DNA of 64,000 nucleotides from Phaffia rhodozyma (GCA_014706385.1 JACGZH010000008.1:1116001-1180000); one strand, 5' to 3'; shown: positions 10,577 through 22,531, counted from the stretch's first letter. Numbers and translations: made by a program. The notes: generated from the sequence alone by a model not told the origin.

Positions 10577-13004
10577 ATGCGTATCGCCTCTCAGCTTCTC
10601 AAGGCTTCCAAGCCCATTCAATCGTTCGTGTCTTTGCTTTGTTTTCTTTGTTGTTTGGGAAAAAAAAGCTGTCTCCTTCTCGAGCGTTACTCGTACTAGG
10701 ACGTCATCTCTCCTCACCCTTTTCATATTCGAGCCAATCCCGCCCATCCGGTTTTCAAACCCAACAGTGGAACTCGCATACAGATGAAAGAATCAACATT
10801 TAATAAACTAAACTAACTCTGCTCTTCCTCTTGTTCTGTTCTTTCTGCTCACACACACAATTACACACAACCCCAGGCATGCTCTTTTGGCTTCCAAGGT
10901 CTCAGCTGCCTCACTCCGACAGTTCTCGTCCAGCTTAGTGTTCAACGCTGAGCGAGTCAAGGTTCCCACCATGGCCGAGTCCATTACTGAGGGAACCCTC
11001 AAGACCTGGTCTAAGCAGGTTGGAGAGTTCGTCAAGCAGGACGAGGAGATTGCGTACGTCCTCTTTTTTTCTTTCTATATTGTTAGTCTTTCTTCAAGCT
11101 CTGATGGGGATAGAGTCGGAAAGTCACGGAGGAAGAAGGAAAAAAAAAAGATGGGAAAAAGTTGATGAATGATAAACCGGCAACGGAGAGCGCAGCCGGA
11201 ACATCTGAATGACCCGCTGATGTGAAAGCGACAGAGGGGTCTGCTCTTTGATACTGTTTGGGTTCATCCTTTTTTTTTTCTTTCACAAGAACGGAACGTG
11301 TCAAGCAAAGGTCTGAGATCTTACGAGAAAAAGAGCAAGATAGAGGGCCGTTTGGGAACTGGGAAGGAGGGCATCGGCAGATCTTCTCTCTTGTGCTCAA
11401 TCAACACATTCACTAACCTCTATGCCATCCTTCGCTGTCCGTTCGGCGTCCTTGCTTTCTACAACAGCACCATTGAGACCGATAAGGTTTGTCTTGATCT
11501 CTACTAGCGTATCTATCATCCAATCACCTCCGTTTCTACCCGTTCGCTGATCTTGATTAGCTTGCTTTTAAAAATCTAATTGTGACCATTTCTTATGATG
11601 GCTATTCTCTACATAGATCGACGTGACGGTGAACGCTCCTTTCTCCGGAAAGATCCTTGAGCTTCTCGCCGAGGAGGAGTCGACCGTGACCGTTGGAGAA
11701 GACCTGTTCGTTTTGGAGGCTGGAGAGGAGGAGGCTGGTTCGTCTTTCCTTTGTCCCTTCCTTTATCGATCGTTAGCTAGTCGACCCAGCCCTTTCTCTA
11801 AGAGCGTTTCATCAGCTAACGCGTGAATTATCGTCTGTCATCGTTTTCTTTCTTCTGCAGGTTCGTCCGAGGCTGCTGCCGAGCCCCCCACGTCTTCTGC
11901 GTCCGAGCCTGCTAAGGAGGCCGAGTCTGGTCCCAAGAAGACCGATGGTGAGAAGGCCCCCGAGCCAGCCAAGGCCGCCCCTGCCGCTCAGGACAAGCCC
12001 TCGTCGCCCAAGGAGAGACAGGAGAGTGCACCCAAGAAGGAGAGCCCGCCTAAGGCCAAGAAGGAGGAGAAGCCTGTCGAGGAGGCCGTCAGGGGAGCCA
12101 GAACCGAGACTCGAGTTAGTCCTCTTTCTCTTTTCTCTTCTCTATTACATTCCATTCCATCAAATCGTTCTTTCTGTTGACGTAACCTCCGATGGATCGT
12201 TGTCTCGCGTAAATAGGTCAAGATGAACCGAATGCGACTTCGAATCGCCGAGCGACTCAAGGAGTCCCAGAACTCTGCCGCCTCGCTCACTACCTTCAAC
12301 GAGATCGACATGTCCGCTCTGATGGAGTTCCGATCCCTTTACAAGGACCAGGTCCTCAAGGAGCAGGGTGTCAAGCTTGGTTTCATGTCCGCTTTCGCCA
12401 GGGCTTCTGTGTTGGCTCTGAAGGAGATCCCGGCCGCCAACGCCTCGATCGAGGGTCCTAACGGTTCGTCGATCTTCTTTGTCCTCTATACATTCTGCCT
12501 TTGTGATGTACTTACTCAATGAAACCTGCTCGGTCGACATGATTAAATTCAGGAGGAGACACCATCGTCTACCGAGATTACGTCGATCTTTCTGTGGCCG
12601 TCGCCACCCCCAAGGGTCTTGTTACTCCTGTCGTCAGGAACGTCGAGACCCTCGGCTTGGTTCAGATTGAGAAGGCCATCGCGGATCTCGGAGTCAAGGC
12701 CCGAGATGGAAAGCTCACGATGGAGGACATGTCCGGTGGATCGTTCACTATCTCCAACGGAGGTGTCTTCGGATCCCTCTTCGGAACTCCGATCATCAAC
12801 TTGCCCCAGGCCGCTGTATTGGGAATGCACAACATCACCCAGCGAGCTGTCGTCGTGAACGGTCAGGTCGTCGCTCGACCTGTCATGATCGTCGCTTTGA
12901 CCTACGATCACCGATTGTTGGATGGAAGGGAAGCCGTTTCTTTCTTGGTCAAGATCAAGCAGTACATCGAGGACCCTCGAAAGATGCTTCTTTCCGCCTT
13001 ATAA
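10577..13004 (+). CDS. KGD2: Dihydrolipoyllysine succinyltransferase, E2 of 2-oxoglutarate dehydrogenase
   Basis: TCA-cycle E2: moves succinyl from the lipoyl arm to CoA in the mitochondrial matrix. Seven exons, 10577-10623, 10877-11053, 11468-11486, 11617-11737, 11861-12114, 12217-12463 and 12553-13004, sum to 439 codons (438 aa). N-terminal presequence ([13 protein letters not shown]...LRQFSSS) is basic and Ser-rich. A single lipoyl domain runs from [16 protein letters not shown] to EDLFVLEAG with the attachment lysine in ETDK. A Pro/Ala/Lys linker follows, and no peripheral-subunit-binding domain is evident, as in fungal and animal KGD2. The catalytic domain starts [17 protein letters not shown] and ends with the active-site HxxxDG in [12 protein letters not shown]. 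The lipoyl-lysine codon closes a 19-nt microexon. The third intron, about 414 nt after exon 2, is unusually long for this genome. Confidence 0.97.
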
Positions 13005-13416
13005 GTAGTAGCGGTCGCAGTAAGGGGAGTGGAGGAGCGCGGTCGAGGTGATGAGAATAGGAAGAACAGGAGACGGCTGCCGGTCGATTGTGATGATGTT
13101 GTTCAGGCTGGTTGAGCGGGCGGTCAGGAGCGCATGGTTGAATTTTGATTTCCTTTTCCATTGTTTACTTCACACGCTTCTATTCATCCCACTCGAATTC
13201 GGTTCTTTCTCTCTCTAAACGTCCACAATGTATGAACAATATGATTGCCTAGATATCAGTCCGCTTGCCTTCTTGTGACATAGAGCTCTGTGTGGATGTG
13301 TGCGATTGGGCCCAAACGAGGTGACGAAGTTAACGGCTTTGTCCGAATGGAGGCTGACCGTCTACGATTTACATCCCAACCATCACATCAACCATCACCG
13401 CAACTGCCGCTTCATC
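13005..13416. other. KGD2-VPS25 intergenic region
   Basis: 412 bp between tandem plus-strand genes. It is partly composed of CATCACATCAACCATCACC-like low-complexity sequence just upstream of VPS25. No gene, repeat array or RNA gene seen. Confidence 0.5.
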
Positions 13417-14681
13417 ATGCTTGCTACAAACACCCATTCATCAGGTCTAACAACAGCACAAACATCAACACCAACATCACAAGTCAACTCGTCTACACAT
13501 CCAACAGCTCCATCAGGTCTATCAGCTTGGACGTCCAGTTCGGGCTACGTCTTCCCGCCGATCTGGTCGTTTCCTCCATTCTTCACGTAAGTCAGACTCC
13601 TCATAATTTCTTCTTTGTAGCCTATTCGTCCTCTCCCAAGAGCAGATTGATTCTGAAGATCTGTGGATTGACGATTCGATGCATCCGACGTATATATTTC
13701 TGTCCGTTTATGACGGAATAAAGTCAACAACCTAACCCAGAGACATGTCAACATCAGACAAATCTATGGACAAACTTGATACTCTCCTGGGCAAGGTTTC
13801 ACAGGGTATTCGAAATTGCCGTCGACGGTGGATCCATCTCTACTGGAACATCCATAGGAGCTGAGCTAAACGGAGTGGGGGAAAATGCAGGTGTAGGTAC
13901 AGCGACGAGAACGGGGACGAGGACAGGTGGAAGGGTCGGGGTTTGGGAGAATGAAAGGATAAAGAGAAAGGTGGGCAGGGATTTCGCTAGGGTTTTGATG
14001 GATGCTCTAGTCCGGAATGGTTTGTCCTCCTTTCCCTTTGCTCTTTCTTTCTCTGTCCCTCCTCTTTCTCTGCGTTCATCGTCTCTCACCGAAAAAGGAA
14101 AGCACGAGGACGTTTGACTGACTATCATCGTTTTACCTGAGGGCCAAAAGGACAGGCATCGGTAATCTCACCAGTTCAAACATCGAAAACATCAAGAGAA
14201 CATCCAACGGCCGTCCTTCTCTACTGGCTCAAACCGGATGAGTGGGCGTCGATTCTATATTCATGGGTGCGCATCCTATCAGCTCTCCATCTTCTGTCTT
14301 AAAGAACTAGTCTCCATGGACTGACCGAGATGTTTCTCTTTGATCGGGTTTGGGGGTGTTGATACAGATCGTGGCTACCGGTCAGACGAAATCCATCTTG
14401 ACATTCTATGATCTGCAGTCATCAGAAACCGGCTCTCGTACGTTTCTTTTCCCCCTCCTCCTTCCTTCGTGATTATTGACTGATCCATTCATTCAATCTC
14501 CTATGTCACAATTAAACCTCGAAATTGAAACGGAAACATTTTCTCCAAAGCGGTACATGACCTCCCATTACCACTCCTCCGATCGGCTCTCCAGATCCTC
14601 ATCAAACAAAACAAAGCACAAGTGTTCAAATCAACAGGAGAAGACGGCGAAACTGATGGAGAGGGTGTCAAGTTTGTGTAG
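13417..14681 (+). CDS. VPS25: ESCRT-II subunit Vps25
   Basis: Part of the endosomal ESCRT-II complex that sorts ubiquitinated cargo into multivesicular bodies and recruits ESCRT-III. Exons 13417-13586, 13724-14019, 14175-14266, 14368-14437 and 14551-14681 give 253 codons (252 aa). Winged-helix 1 opens with the PPxY-like motif FPPIWSFPPFFT followed by QQPNPETCQHQ, then LILSWARFHRVF. The second winged helix contains REHPTAVLLYWLKPDEW, SWIVATGQTKSILTFYDL and LRSALQILIKQNKAQVF, ending GEGVKFV. These match the family in order. A Gly/Thr-rich insert of about 30 residues lies between helix 1 and VWENERIKRKV. The protein is longer than the ~176-202 aa of other Vps25, mainly from this insert and an N-terminal Ser/Thr extension. 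Start is the only sensible ATG; upstream in-frame codons are GTG or TTG. Confidence 0.92.
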
Positions 14682-15212
14682 CAGGTTTCTTCCTAGGAAT
14701 ACTGTTATTAATCTCACTATGATGTTCGCGGATTTCCCTGTGATGTGTGTAGGCTTGCTGTGCGCGAGTTCGACTGGTTAGACTTGGAATATCAAGTGAA
14801 GGAGGGCGGCCAAAGAACAGTTCGGACAGGCATCCTTTCCATCGAATGAGTAGAAAACCGAGTGATAAAATAAAAAGAAGAACGAAGACGAAGAGTAAGC
14901 CCAAATAGAAAAAGGAAAACAGAGACCAATCCGAGAGAAAATGGACGTGAAGAGTATTCGATAAGACACGAGAGTCTAAGAAAAGAATGTGGTCTAAATG
15001 AGAGGAAGTTTATGACTTGACTTTGATGTGTATCAACCGAGAGGGTATATATATAGAGATTAAGGACATTTTTTTCCAGAATGAAAGGACGTCACATAAT
15101 AGGGAGTTTAGAGACAATAAAGAGGCTAGCTTTGTATTTGGACAAGAGACGGAAGAGAGGCGAGAAAGAAGGCAGGACAGGGCAGAAGAAGGTTCAGACA
15201 AGATAAGGCGGT
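14682..15212. other. Convergent 3' region VPS25 / WSC-GH71
   Basis: 531 bp between two converging genes, purine-rich on the plus strand from about 14800. Nothing coding or structured seen; presumably both 3' UTRs. Confidence 0.5.
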
Positions 15213-18200
15213 CTATGATGAAGCGTACACCTTATAGTTGAAGTTGTACTCTGTCGTCGTAGCTAATCGAACCAAAAAGACACAGCGGAGATCTAGTGAG
15301 CAACTACTCAAACGCACCATTAAACACAAGACAAGGGAGAAGAAAAGCAAACGCACTGGCAAACGTGTAGTTACTGGGCGAGTAATCTACATACGTCGAC
15401 CCACTTCTGGTAAGGACGACTTTCATCCCTTGACCGCCAACGAGAGGAGAAGCGAGCGAAGATATTCCTGCGTTGACAGAGAACGTAGTGGAAGACGTCC
15501 CACTGGAAAGAGTCACGGTCGAAGGGGCAGTGGCGAAGACAAGGGCGAAGAAACTGTTGATCTCCTGTAGGATCGTAATAAGAAATAGAAATAAAAAAGG
15601 TTGTTCAGTCGATGTACCGAAGAAGATAAGAACATGATGGCTCTCGAGCAGGAAGAAGAGGCTCACCGCAGTATTTGAACCAGAAGCTCCGGTTTGTGTG
15701 AGAGTAGGAGGCGCACCGGCCGTATCAGCAGTAGCGACAGCAGTGTTGACGTGAGGTCGAGCCGACAGATAAACCTGTAGATGAGTTGGCCCCCCAAAGG
15801 TAAATACACACGTCATCAGCTAGCGAACAACGGTAAAAACACTTTGTGGATTACCGACCTTATCACATGTGATCGCAGGGAATTTTCCAGTCTTGAAAGC
15901 AGTTGTATAATAAGTATTTATAGCCAAGTACACTAGAGAGAGGCCATAAGAAATAGGGCAAGTGGTTGAGATTCTTGCGGTTGACAAAGAGACACAGAAG
16001 AGGGAAAAGAGAGTGATTCACCTTGATGATCGAATCCGTCGACCCAAGCTTGACTGTTAGGCTGCGCTCCGTGGATAGGTCCCATGTAATGAGATTCACC
16101 ATAATCGTTCCAAGTGATCTGTTCGACCAAGTCGAACTGATCTCTCATCGAGATCAGTTGTTGCCATCGAAGAGAAAGCGGCCAGTTATCGGATTGATAG
16201 ATCCAGTTCTTGTTGTAACTATTCACGCCGTAATGAGTGAAAAATAATGGCTACAAAGCGTTGGAAGGTCATGTTGAGTGTGTTAGTCCAACAATGAGGC
16301 TTTCTTCGAAGAAGTGTATACGTCTCATCACGAGGAGAGGGGAGAAAATATCGTTGAAGAAAGAAGAGACGCACAGAGATGGAAGGCATATAGGTCTTTC
16401 CTTTAGCGACAGCGTTAGCTATCCAAGTTTTGTCCGAACTGGTCGTAACCGGATTGGCATCCATACTCCAAGCACTATTCCAGTTGAAGATCCCGTCGTA
16501 AGAGGTGTAGCTGTCAAAGCCTGAGAAGAATGCAGGAAGGAAATACATCTGTTTTGGGTTCGTACCGAGAAAACGTAGTCAGTATACCGAGTTTGCGCGC
16601 CATCAGCAACAATAAGAATCATCAGGACTTACAGAAACACCTTTTGCAGAAAGAACACTTCGAAGGTTTGTCCAAGCGCCATCCCCACAGGATTCACCTG
16701 CAAAAGTTGAGACCAAGACTTTATTCTGGTAATAAAATTGGTTGGCATTGGCGGCATAATTCGAGATCAGGTTGGCCATAGTGCTGGATATACTGCCGCA
16801 TGACCAAACGCTATGATTGGTAAAGATCAAAGAAATAGAACTAGTCAATCTAAACATCGCAAGAAACTGATCAGGCTATACAAGGATTCTTCTAGGACGA
16901 ACGACATGTCTAGACTGTAGAAGGGATTTGATCCAGCCAGACACACTCAATTAGAAACACCATACGTTATATTCGATCGGAGAATGAGGCTGCAGCACTT
17001 ACGAGAAGAACAGCTTGAACCCTTTGCCATGAGCTGCAGCAACTTTATAAGCGGACGCGACTTGAGTTATTTGCCAGTCATCCGTCCCGATGTTCAAAGC
17101 AAATGCGTCTACTCCAGAGTTGTACGCCAACGTGCTAGAGGGAAAAAATTACAGTTCAGTTAGGATCCGATGATAAGAAGAAACGAGACGAAAAGAAAGA
17201 AGAGTCGATTGGCGAGAGGGGGAACGTACATATCTTGTAACCAATCTGATTCGGTGTAAGGGTATGTGTTACCAACCATGAAGTGAGAAATTATATACTT
17301 TGTCGAACTCGAGGAAGGAGCGGACAAAGTAGGCGTGTAAGAATTTGTTGAGGAACATGGTCCTGTTCTGGCGTTAGGAAGTGTCGGCGGGATTGAGAAT
17401 GAATACGCAGAGAGTCTAGAAGGAGGGGTTGATCAGCTAAAGGATAAAGAGAAGAATCCGACTATGAGTGATACAATGGTAAAAGAATGTTACTAACAAG
17501 TATGCTCCTCCACAGATTTCGCTAGAGTTACCAGCGCAAGCCGTGCTGCAACCTGAAGCGGCGACTCCTAGCCCAGACGTGAAGTCGTTTCCGCAATAAC
17601 ACTATGAACAGAAGAAATTCCAACATCTTTCAAGGCCCATACTTGACATAACATGATGAAGAAGAAGGAGAGAAGAAAACGGATGATCGTACCTGACTTC
17701 CATATTCCAGACCCGCGATGGTGTAGCTCATACTTCTACAATAAACCTCACAGCTCTCGATTGTCATCGAACTCGTAGAGGTCGACGCCCCAGTCAACGC
17801 TCTGCTCGATCCATCCGTCACACAGCCTACTGAGGTCCAAACGGTAGAGGATGTGTAGACCGAGAGTAAGTAGGATCCTCCACATTTCTGAGTGCCGTCT
17901 CCACCGCAGATGCTGTTACAATTAGAAGAAGTCATGAGTGAGGCGGAGGAACTGAGGGTATTGCCACAGTAACATTCGGTCGAATCTGTCGTTGATGCCG
18001 GTCAGGAAAACAGAAAAGAAGAATGAGGACACAAAGAAGGGAGAAGAGGGCCCAGGAAGAAAAAAAGGAGAAAGAAATAAAAAGACGTACATTCCATTCC
18101 TGCGTTTGAATAACCTTTCGAGTTGCAGAGTGCAATACAAGACTGAACGGTCATACCAGTCAGACCAGTCGCGCTGTAATCTGAGAGAGTCCGGGTTGCT

Positions 18201-20310
18201 GAATCCGTGTAGCAACCCAAGTAGGACCAGCCAGCGACATTAGGGATCGAGTTGGATGAAGTCGATTGGAAGACAGTTAGGAGGTAGTTTCCACCACCTG
18301 GATCATTCATGTTTCCCGAGATGTGTAGAATTGAGAATCAGAGATGTGATTACTTGAGACAGATGCCATCAATTGAAGAGAGAATCTCTTACAAGCTTCA
18401 GTGGCGTTTGCTAAAGCGCAAAGAGACAGAAAATGAGGAGGAAACTTAAAGTCAATATTTGTCCTGATAGATCGCGCTGCATCAGCTTCCATCCGAGAGA
18501 AGAGAACTGACCAGCACAAGACGCGGTACACGACGCGTCACCCACTATAGTCTGCGAGTTAGAGATTCCATATCCACAGTCTGTAGGAAACGACCATACA
18601 CATGCATTCAGTTACCAATCAATGGCGAGTATGAGAGAAAGAGAACGCGAAAGGCTGACAGCATTGATACGAATCTGTTGAACACATCGGATGAAAAAGC
18701 GCCGAGGTCAGGCCAATCGATCTGTATGAAAGTGAAGGCAGGTACGTAGAGAGAAGGCGCTTACATTCCGTTCCGGAAAAAGTGTATCCTTTAGCAAGAC
18801 AAGTGGCTGCACAAGCCGCGTTGGTCATTCCTGAGATGTATCACGGAAGGGTTCTGTTGTATCAGCATCTTGTGAACCCCAATGAACGGGGGCCAGAAAA
18901 GAAACGAGAAGACGGACCGGCGGTATCGGAATACGTATATCCGGTCAACGCTCTTCCTGCTGAAGTGTCAGACACACAACCATAATAAGTTGTGCCCGAT
19001 GGGGCGCTAGGAACGGACACAATCGCCTTGTAGACCGAGATCAGGTAAGATCCGCCGCAAGTCTGGCTGGAACTACCTCCGCATGCAGATGAGCATGTGC
19101 CCGCAGTGAGGGAAGAAGGAAGCGAGGAGGCGCAGTCTGTTGTGGGAGAATAATAGAAGAAACAGTCGGGACAGAGGAAGAGGGTTTATCAAATGATGAA
19201 CGAGCGACGTTAAAATTAGAAGGACAGGAAGAGCGTCAAGACGTACAACACTCTGTTCCATCTAGGGAAGAGGAAAGGAAAGAAACGAGAATGAACACGT
19301 TTCGGCGCGAAATTTGTCAGTAACCGATGATCACTATAAGATATTCATCTTGAAGAGCACTGCAAGAAGACTCACATTCCATTCCAGCGTACGTATATCC
19401 AGCCCGAAAGCAATACGACGTGCACGAATCGACAGCTTTGAATACACGCGCGAGACTTGCAATGAGCGAAGGCATACGTCTGAACAGAGGCAAATGATCG
19501 GGCTTACTCAAACTTGAAGATTGTGTCTTGATAGTTCCCAACACTCTGCTTGACGCAGAATCTACATAACACCCAACAAAGTTGTACGAGGAGGACGTGG
19601 CAATTCCAGTTGACGTCTCCTTATACAGATTTAACGCATAAGATCCTCCGCAGGTCACGGTAGTGTTCCCTGTGTGTTTCGTTCGACCGAACAAGGTCAT
19701 TCGTGCGTGTAGAAAGAGAAGGTCATCGTTGGTCAGTTTGGCAGCTGAGGCTAAGGATATACAGCTGTAGAAACACGGACCTCCGCATGGAGTTGTACAC
19801 CCAGAGGAAGCGGTCGTTCCTTGACCGTTTGAGAGCGTGTTTCCACACATGCACTGTGTGTAATCTGGGAGAGAAACGACTTCAACAAGACTGCAAAACA
19901 AAGGAAAGAGACAACACAGACGCAGAGGACTCACACTCTAAGCCAGCGTAGATGTATCCTTGGGAGAGACAAGTGGCCACACAGAGCTCTGGCGTCATTG
20001 AGCTTGAATCGACAGAGTAGCCGGTCAAAGCTCTAGCTGAACCATCGGTCACACAACCCTGGCTTGTCCACACGGTTCCTCCAGAAGAGATCATAGTAGG
20101 CGGACTAGCCGACGCCCGTCTAGAGAGCGTACGGCTGATTCGAGTTGAGTTTCCAAAGGAAAGACGGGGAGGGAGAAGATTGCTGATGGAGGATCCCTGG
20201 TGGGGTTGTCGTCGAGGACCGTGGGTCAGTCTTCCGGTGACTGACAGAGGAAAGATACAGAGCAGTGAGAGAAAGAGGGAGAGGTAGGGGAGCAGGAGGA
20301 AAGATTGCAT
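15213..20310 (-). CDS. Secreted alpha-1,3-glucanase: five WSC domains plus GH71 catalytic domain
   Basis: Predicted extracellular mutanase-type enzyme cleaving alpha-1,3-glucan, tethered to wall polysaccharide by WSC modules. A signal peptide (MQSFLLLPYLSLFLSLL...) is followed by a basic linker. Then come five Cys-rich WSC units, starting near 20085, 19600, 19000, 18250 and 17860, each with a GCVTDGSxRALTG-like core, a C...C..YTYAGMEC turn and CGNTLS...C...CGG. GH71 starts about 17310 with SHFMVGNTYPYTESDW, then SGVDAFALNIGTDDW, HGKGFKLFFS, YFLPAFFSGFDSY and the family signature TWNDYGESHYMGP near 16080-16130. The tail YNFNYKVYASS precedes the stop at 15213-15215. Many short introns, often interrupting each WSC unit after YAGxEC; exact borders were not all resolved. 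The ATG at 20308-20310 was chosen because it directly opens the signal peptide. Confidence 0.85.
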
Positions 20311-20510
20311 GGTGCCTGTTCCGATCAAGGCCAGATGAGGAAAGGGACAATCAGGAAAGGAGAGTGGGCCGATAGAAAGGAAGGTGTACCCAGAGCAAGG
20401 TAATTTGCCGAAAACGAGTGTGGCTAGTTTGAAGGAAAGCGAATGTGTGTTGTCGGAAGAAGAGGAGGAGGGAACGAAACCAAAGGAAGAAGAGAGAGAA
20501 AGAAAGGAAG

Positions 20511-20556
20511 GAAAGAGTGCTGATGGAGGTGAAAGAGTGCTGATGGAGGTGAAAGA
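20511..20556. repeat. Tandem duplication of a 20-bp unit
   Basis: Two exact copies of a 20-bp unit (gaaagagtgctgatggaggt) at 20511-20530 and 20531-20550, followed by the first six bases of a third. Confidence 0.9.
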
Positions 20557-20669
20557 TTATTCCGATAGGAACATGCGAAATGAATAGAGGACGAAGAAGA
20601 CTCGTCGAAACCAGTCCGATCGAGCTCTACCGGATGTACGGATGCTAGCGAGGGTGCTGCTGATGATGA

Positions 20670-20670
<1 letters not shown>

Positions 20671-20724
<54 letters not shown>
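20671..20724. repeat. (GTT)18 microsatellite
   Basis: Eighteen perfect GTT units, preceded by a short GAT run. It lies about 360-414 bp upstream of the WSC-GH71 start. On the minus strand it reads AAC. The polythreonine frame it creates has no other protein features. Confidence 0.95.
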
Positions 20725-21386
20725 ATCTGTTGCCGAAGCTGAAACGAGGAAGCTGCCAGGAGACGGAGAAGGAGGATAGACAAGAACGGGAAGAGAGGAG
20801 AGGAGAGGAAAAAAAACAGGTCAAGATAGAAGGCAAAGAAGAGGAGAAAAAATGATATAAACAAAAGAAGGTAAAATTGGCGAGGCGTTCGGGCTTGCGA
20901 GAAAGGATCTGACTGAGCCGAAGAAGAAGAGAACGAAGAACCCGAAGAGACTGAGGGATGAGACGGATGAAATCCAAGATGGGTTGACCCGTCAAGATAT
21001 CAGCCGGCAAAAGGTCGCTTGTCAGATAGAACGGAAGTCCCGACAAGGATGTTTGATATTCAGAGCGCTCAATTAGTTGGCACAGAAGATATCTTCTTCG
21101 GCGTGCTCATTAGCTCCAGCTTTGATTAGTTCTCTCTTTCCCTCTTTCGCCTCTCTGCCGAGGCTTGTGTTTCAAGAGGAATGTCTGTTTGAGTGTTGAA
21201 CGAGAAGAGACACGGATAAGGTTGTTCTAGTCCTATCTTGTCTTGTTTTGATGTTTTGATGTTTTAACGTTTTAATGTTTTTTGTCCGCCTCGTCGGAGT
21301 TTTTCCTTCTTGGGTCGATCACTGCGCTAAATTGATTCCATCCTCTCGCGTTCTTCTGAGCCTGCTGGTTCTGCGTTGTTCTTTCC

Positions 21387-21422
21387 GAAGAGAAGAGAAG
21401 AGAAGAGAAGAGAAGAGAAGAA
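21387..21422. repeat. AGAAG pentanucleotide array
   Basis: About seven units of a 5-bp repeat (AGAAG), perfect over most of the tract. Confidence 0.9.
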
Positions 21423-21461
21423 GTAGAAAGAAAACATGTCCCGAGTATCAGAGGCCACACA

Positions 21462-22531
21462 TTAATCCCGCCTCGCCAAACCAAACCGGCCTGCGAATCT
21501 GCCGACAGAGCTCGTCCAGCCGTCCTTCTTTATTTTCCTATCTCCCGGCTGTTCTTTCAGATTCGGAGACCAGCCCATCCATCCTAGATCAGTCTTCCGG
21601 ATCGTCCGAACTTTGTGGTTCTTTTGTTCGTTGGCTGACAACGGTCGATAACGAGAATGAGAATGAGGCCGAGATTGAAAGCGGGAACCAGGTCGAGATG
21701 GACGAGGGCAAAGCTCGGTCACTGTTGTCAGCTCCGTCCCCGCAGTATGGACAGGAAGCTCGGAAATAAACGCCGAAGAGAAGGTAACTTTAGGGAGAAG
21801 CGACGTTGATTTTGACAACCTCGGTTGGCTACCCTTCCTTCCGGCCCTAGGTCTGCTGTCGATCTCCGTTGGGAGAGGAGGTAGAGGAGGACGAGGGAAC
21901 GGTAGAGGCACCGGTGCTCGTGCAGGCGCCGGAATACGCCCATGCCCCGAACCCTGAAGTTTCAAATGACCACAGGCTGCAGAAACATCGGTATTCGGAG
22001 GAAAGGTATTCGGTTGGAGAACGAAGTCTTTTCTCGGGTTATCTAGATTCGCAAAACACGATCGGGTGATCGGCCTCGGACTGAATACTTCTGTACCCTG
22101 AACGGGTGAGGGAGTGGTCGAGCTCGAGATCGATTTTGACCGGCACACAGCAGGACTAGACTTGGATCCAGTCAATAATGTCGGTGGTGACGGTGGTGAT
22201 GATAAATCCTCATCGATGATAGTAGTGTTGGTACTGATCGAATCAGAGAACAGCGAAGAGAACAAACTCGCATGCGAGGCGCACGTATGGAATGAAGAAT
22301 CGTCGTTCTCCTCATCAATTAACACACATAAATGAAAAGAAAGCGTTAGTCTTAAACGACGGCCAAGAGCGTTAGAAACAAGGGAAAACAAATAAAAGAA
22401 GGCTTCCATACAAGATTGTCTTCCTCTTTGAATGTGAAATCAAGTATAATCCGCTCTTTCGAATGTCGAGGAATCCCATCAAGATGGAACCCCGACTGAT
22501 CAAGCGCTCCAAGTCGTAGAAGACTACTCAT
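21462..22531 (-). CDS. Orphan protein, Ser/Pro-rich and probably disordered
   Basis: Not recognised. Two exons, 22531-22412 and 22310-21462, give 323 codons (322 aa) with one 101-nt intron. Exon 1 reads MSSLLRLGALDQSGFHLDG and FTFKEEDNL. Exon 2 has acidic, Ser/Thr-rich sequence, a proline/arginine segment (APAPVPLP-like, near 21890-21940) and a basic C-terminus (GWTSSVGRFAGRFGLARRD). The long open frame on this strand and the ATG-started exon 1 joining in phase support a real gene. No signal peptide, membrane segment or catalytic motif is visible. The acceptor (GAG) is not strong, so the exon 2 border may shift. Could be a fast-evolving regulatory protein; no function is assigned. Confidence 0.55.

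Larger units (their letters stand above)
20311..21461. other. Repeat-rich upstream region of WSC-GH71
   Basis: 1.15 kb without a convincing gene, between the start of WSC-GH71 and the stop of the orphan gene. It holds a tandem 20-mer, a GTT microsatellite and an AGAAG pentamer array, listed separately. It probably includes the WSC-GH71 promoter and 5' leader. Confidence 0.5.

Noticed and set aside
18525..18540. ACGCGT inside WSC-GH71, and others in coding exons or introns (about 8033, 11816, 30222)
   Set aside because: Single copies in coding or intronic sequence, not promoter-positioned clusters.
20424..20864. Frame with a polythreonine run
   Set aside because: The run is the (GTT)18 microsatellite read on the minus strand; the rest is low-complexity Phe/Leu.
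21275..21769. Plus-strand frame opposite the orphan gene
   Set aside because: Starts at a non-ATG codon, crosses the AGAAG array and overlaps the longer, better supported minus-strand exon.
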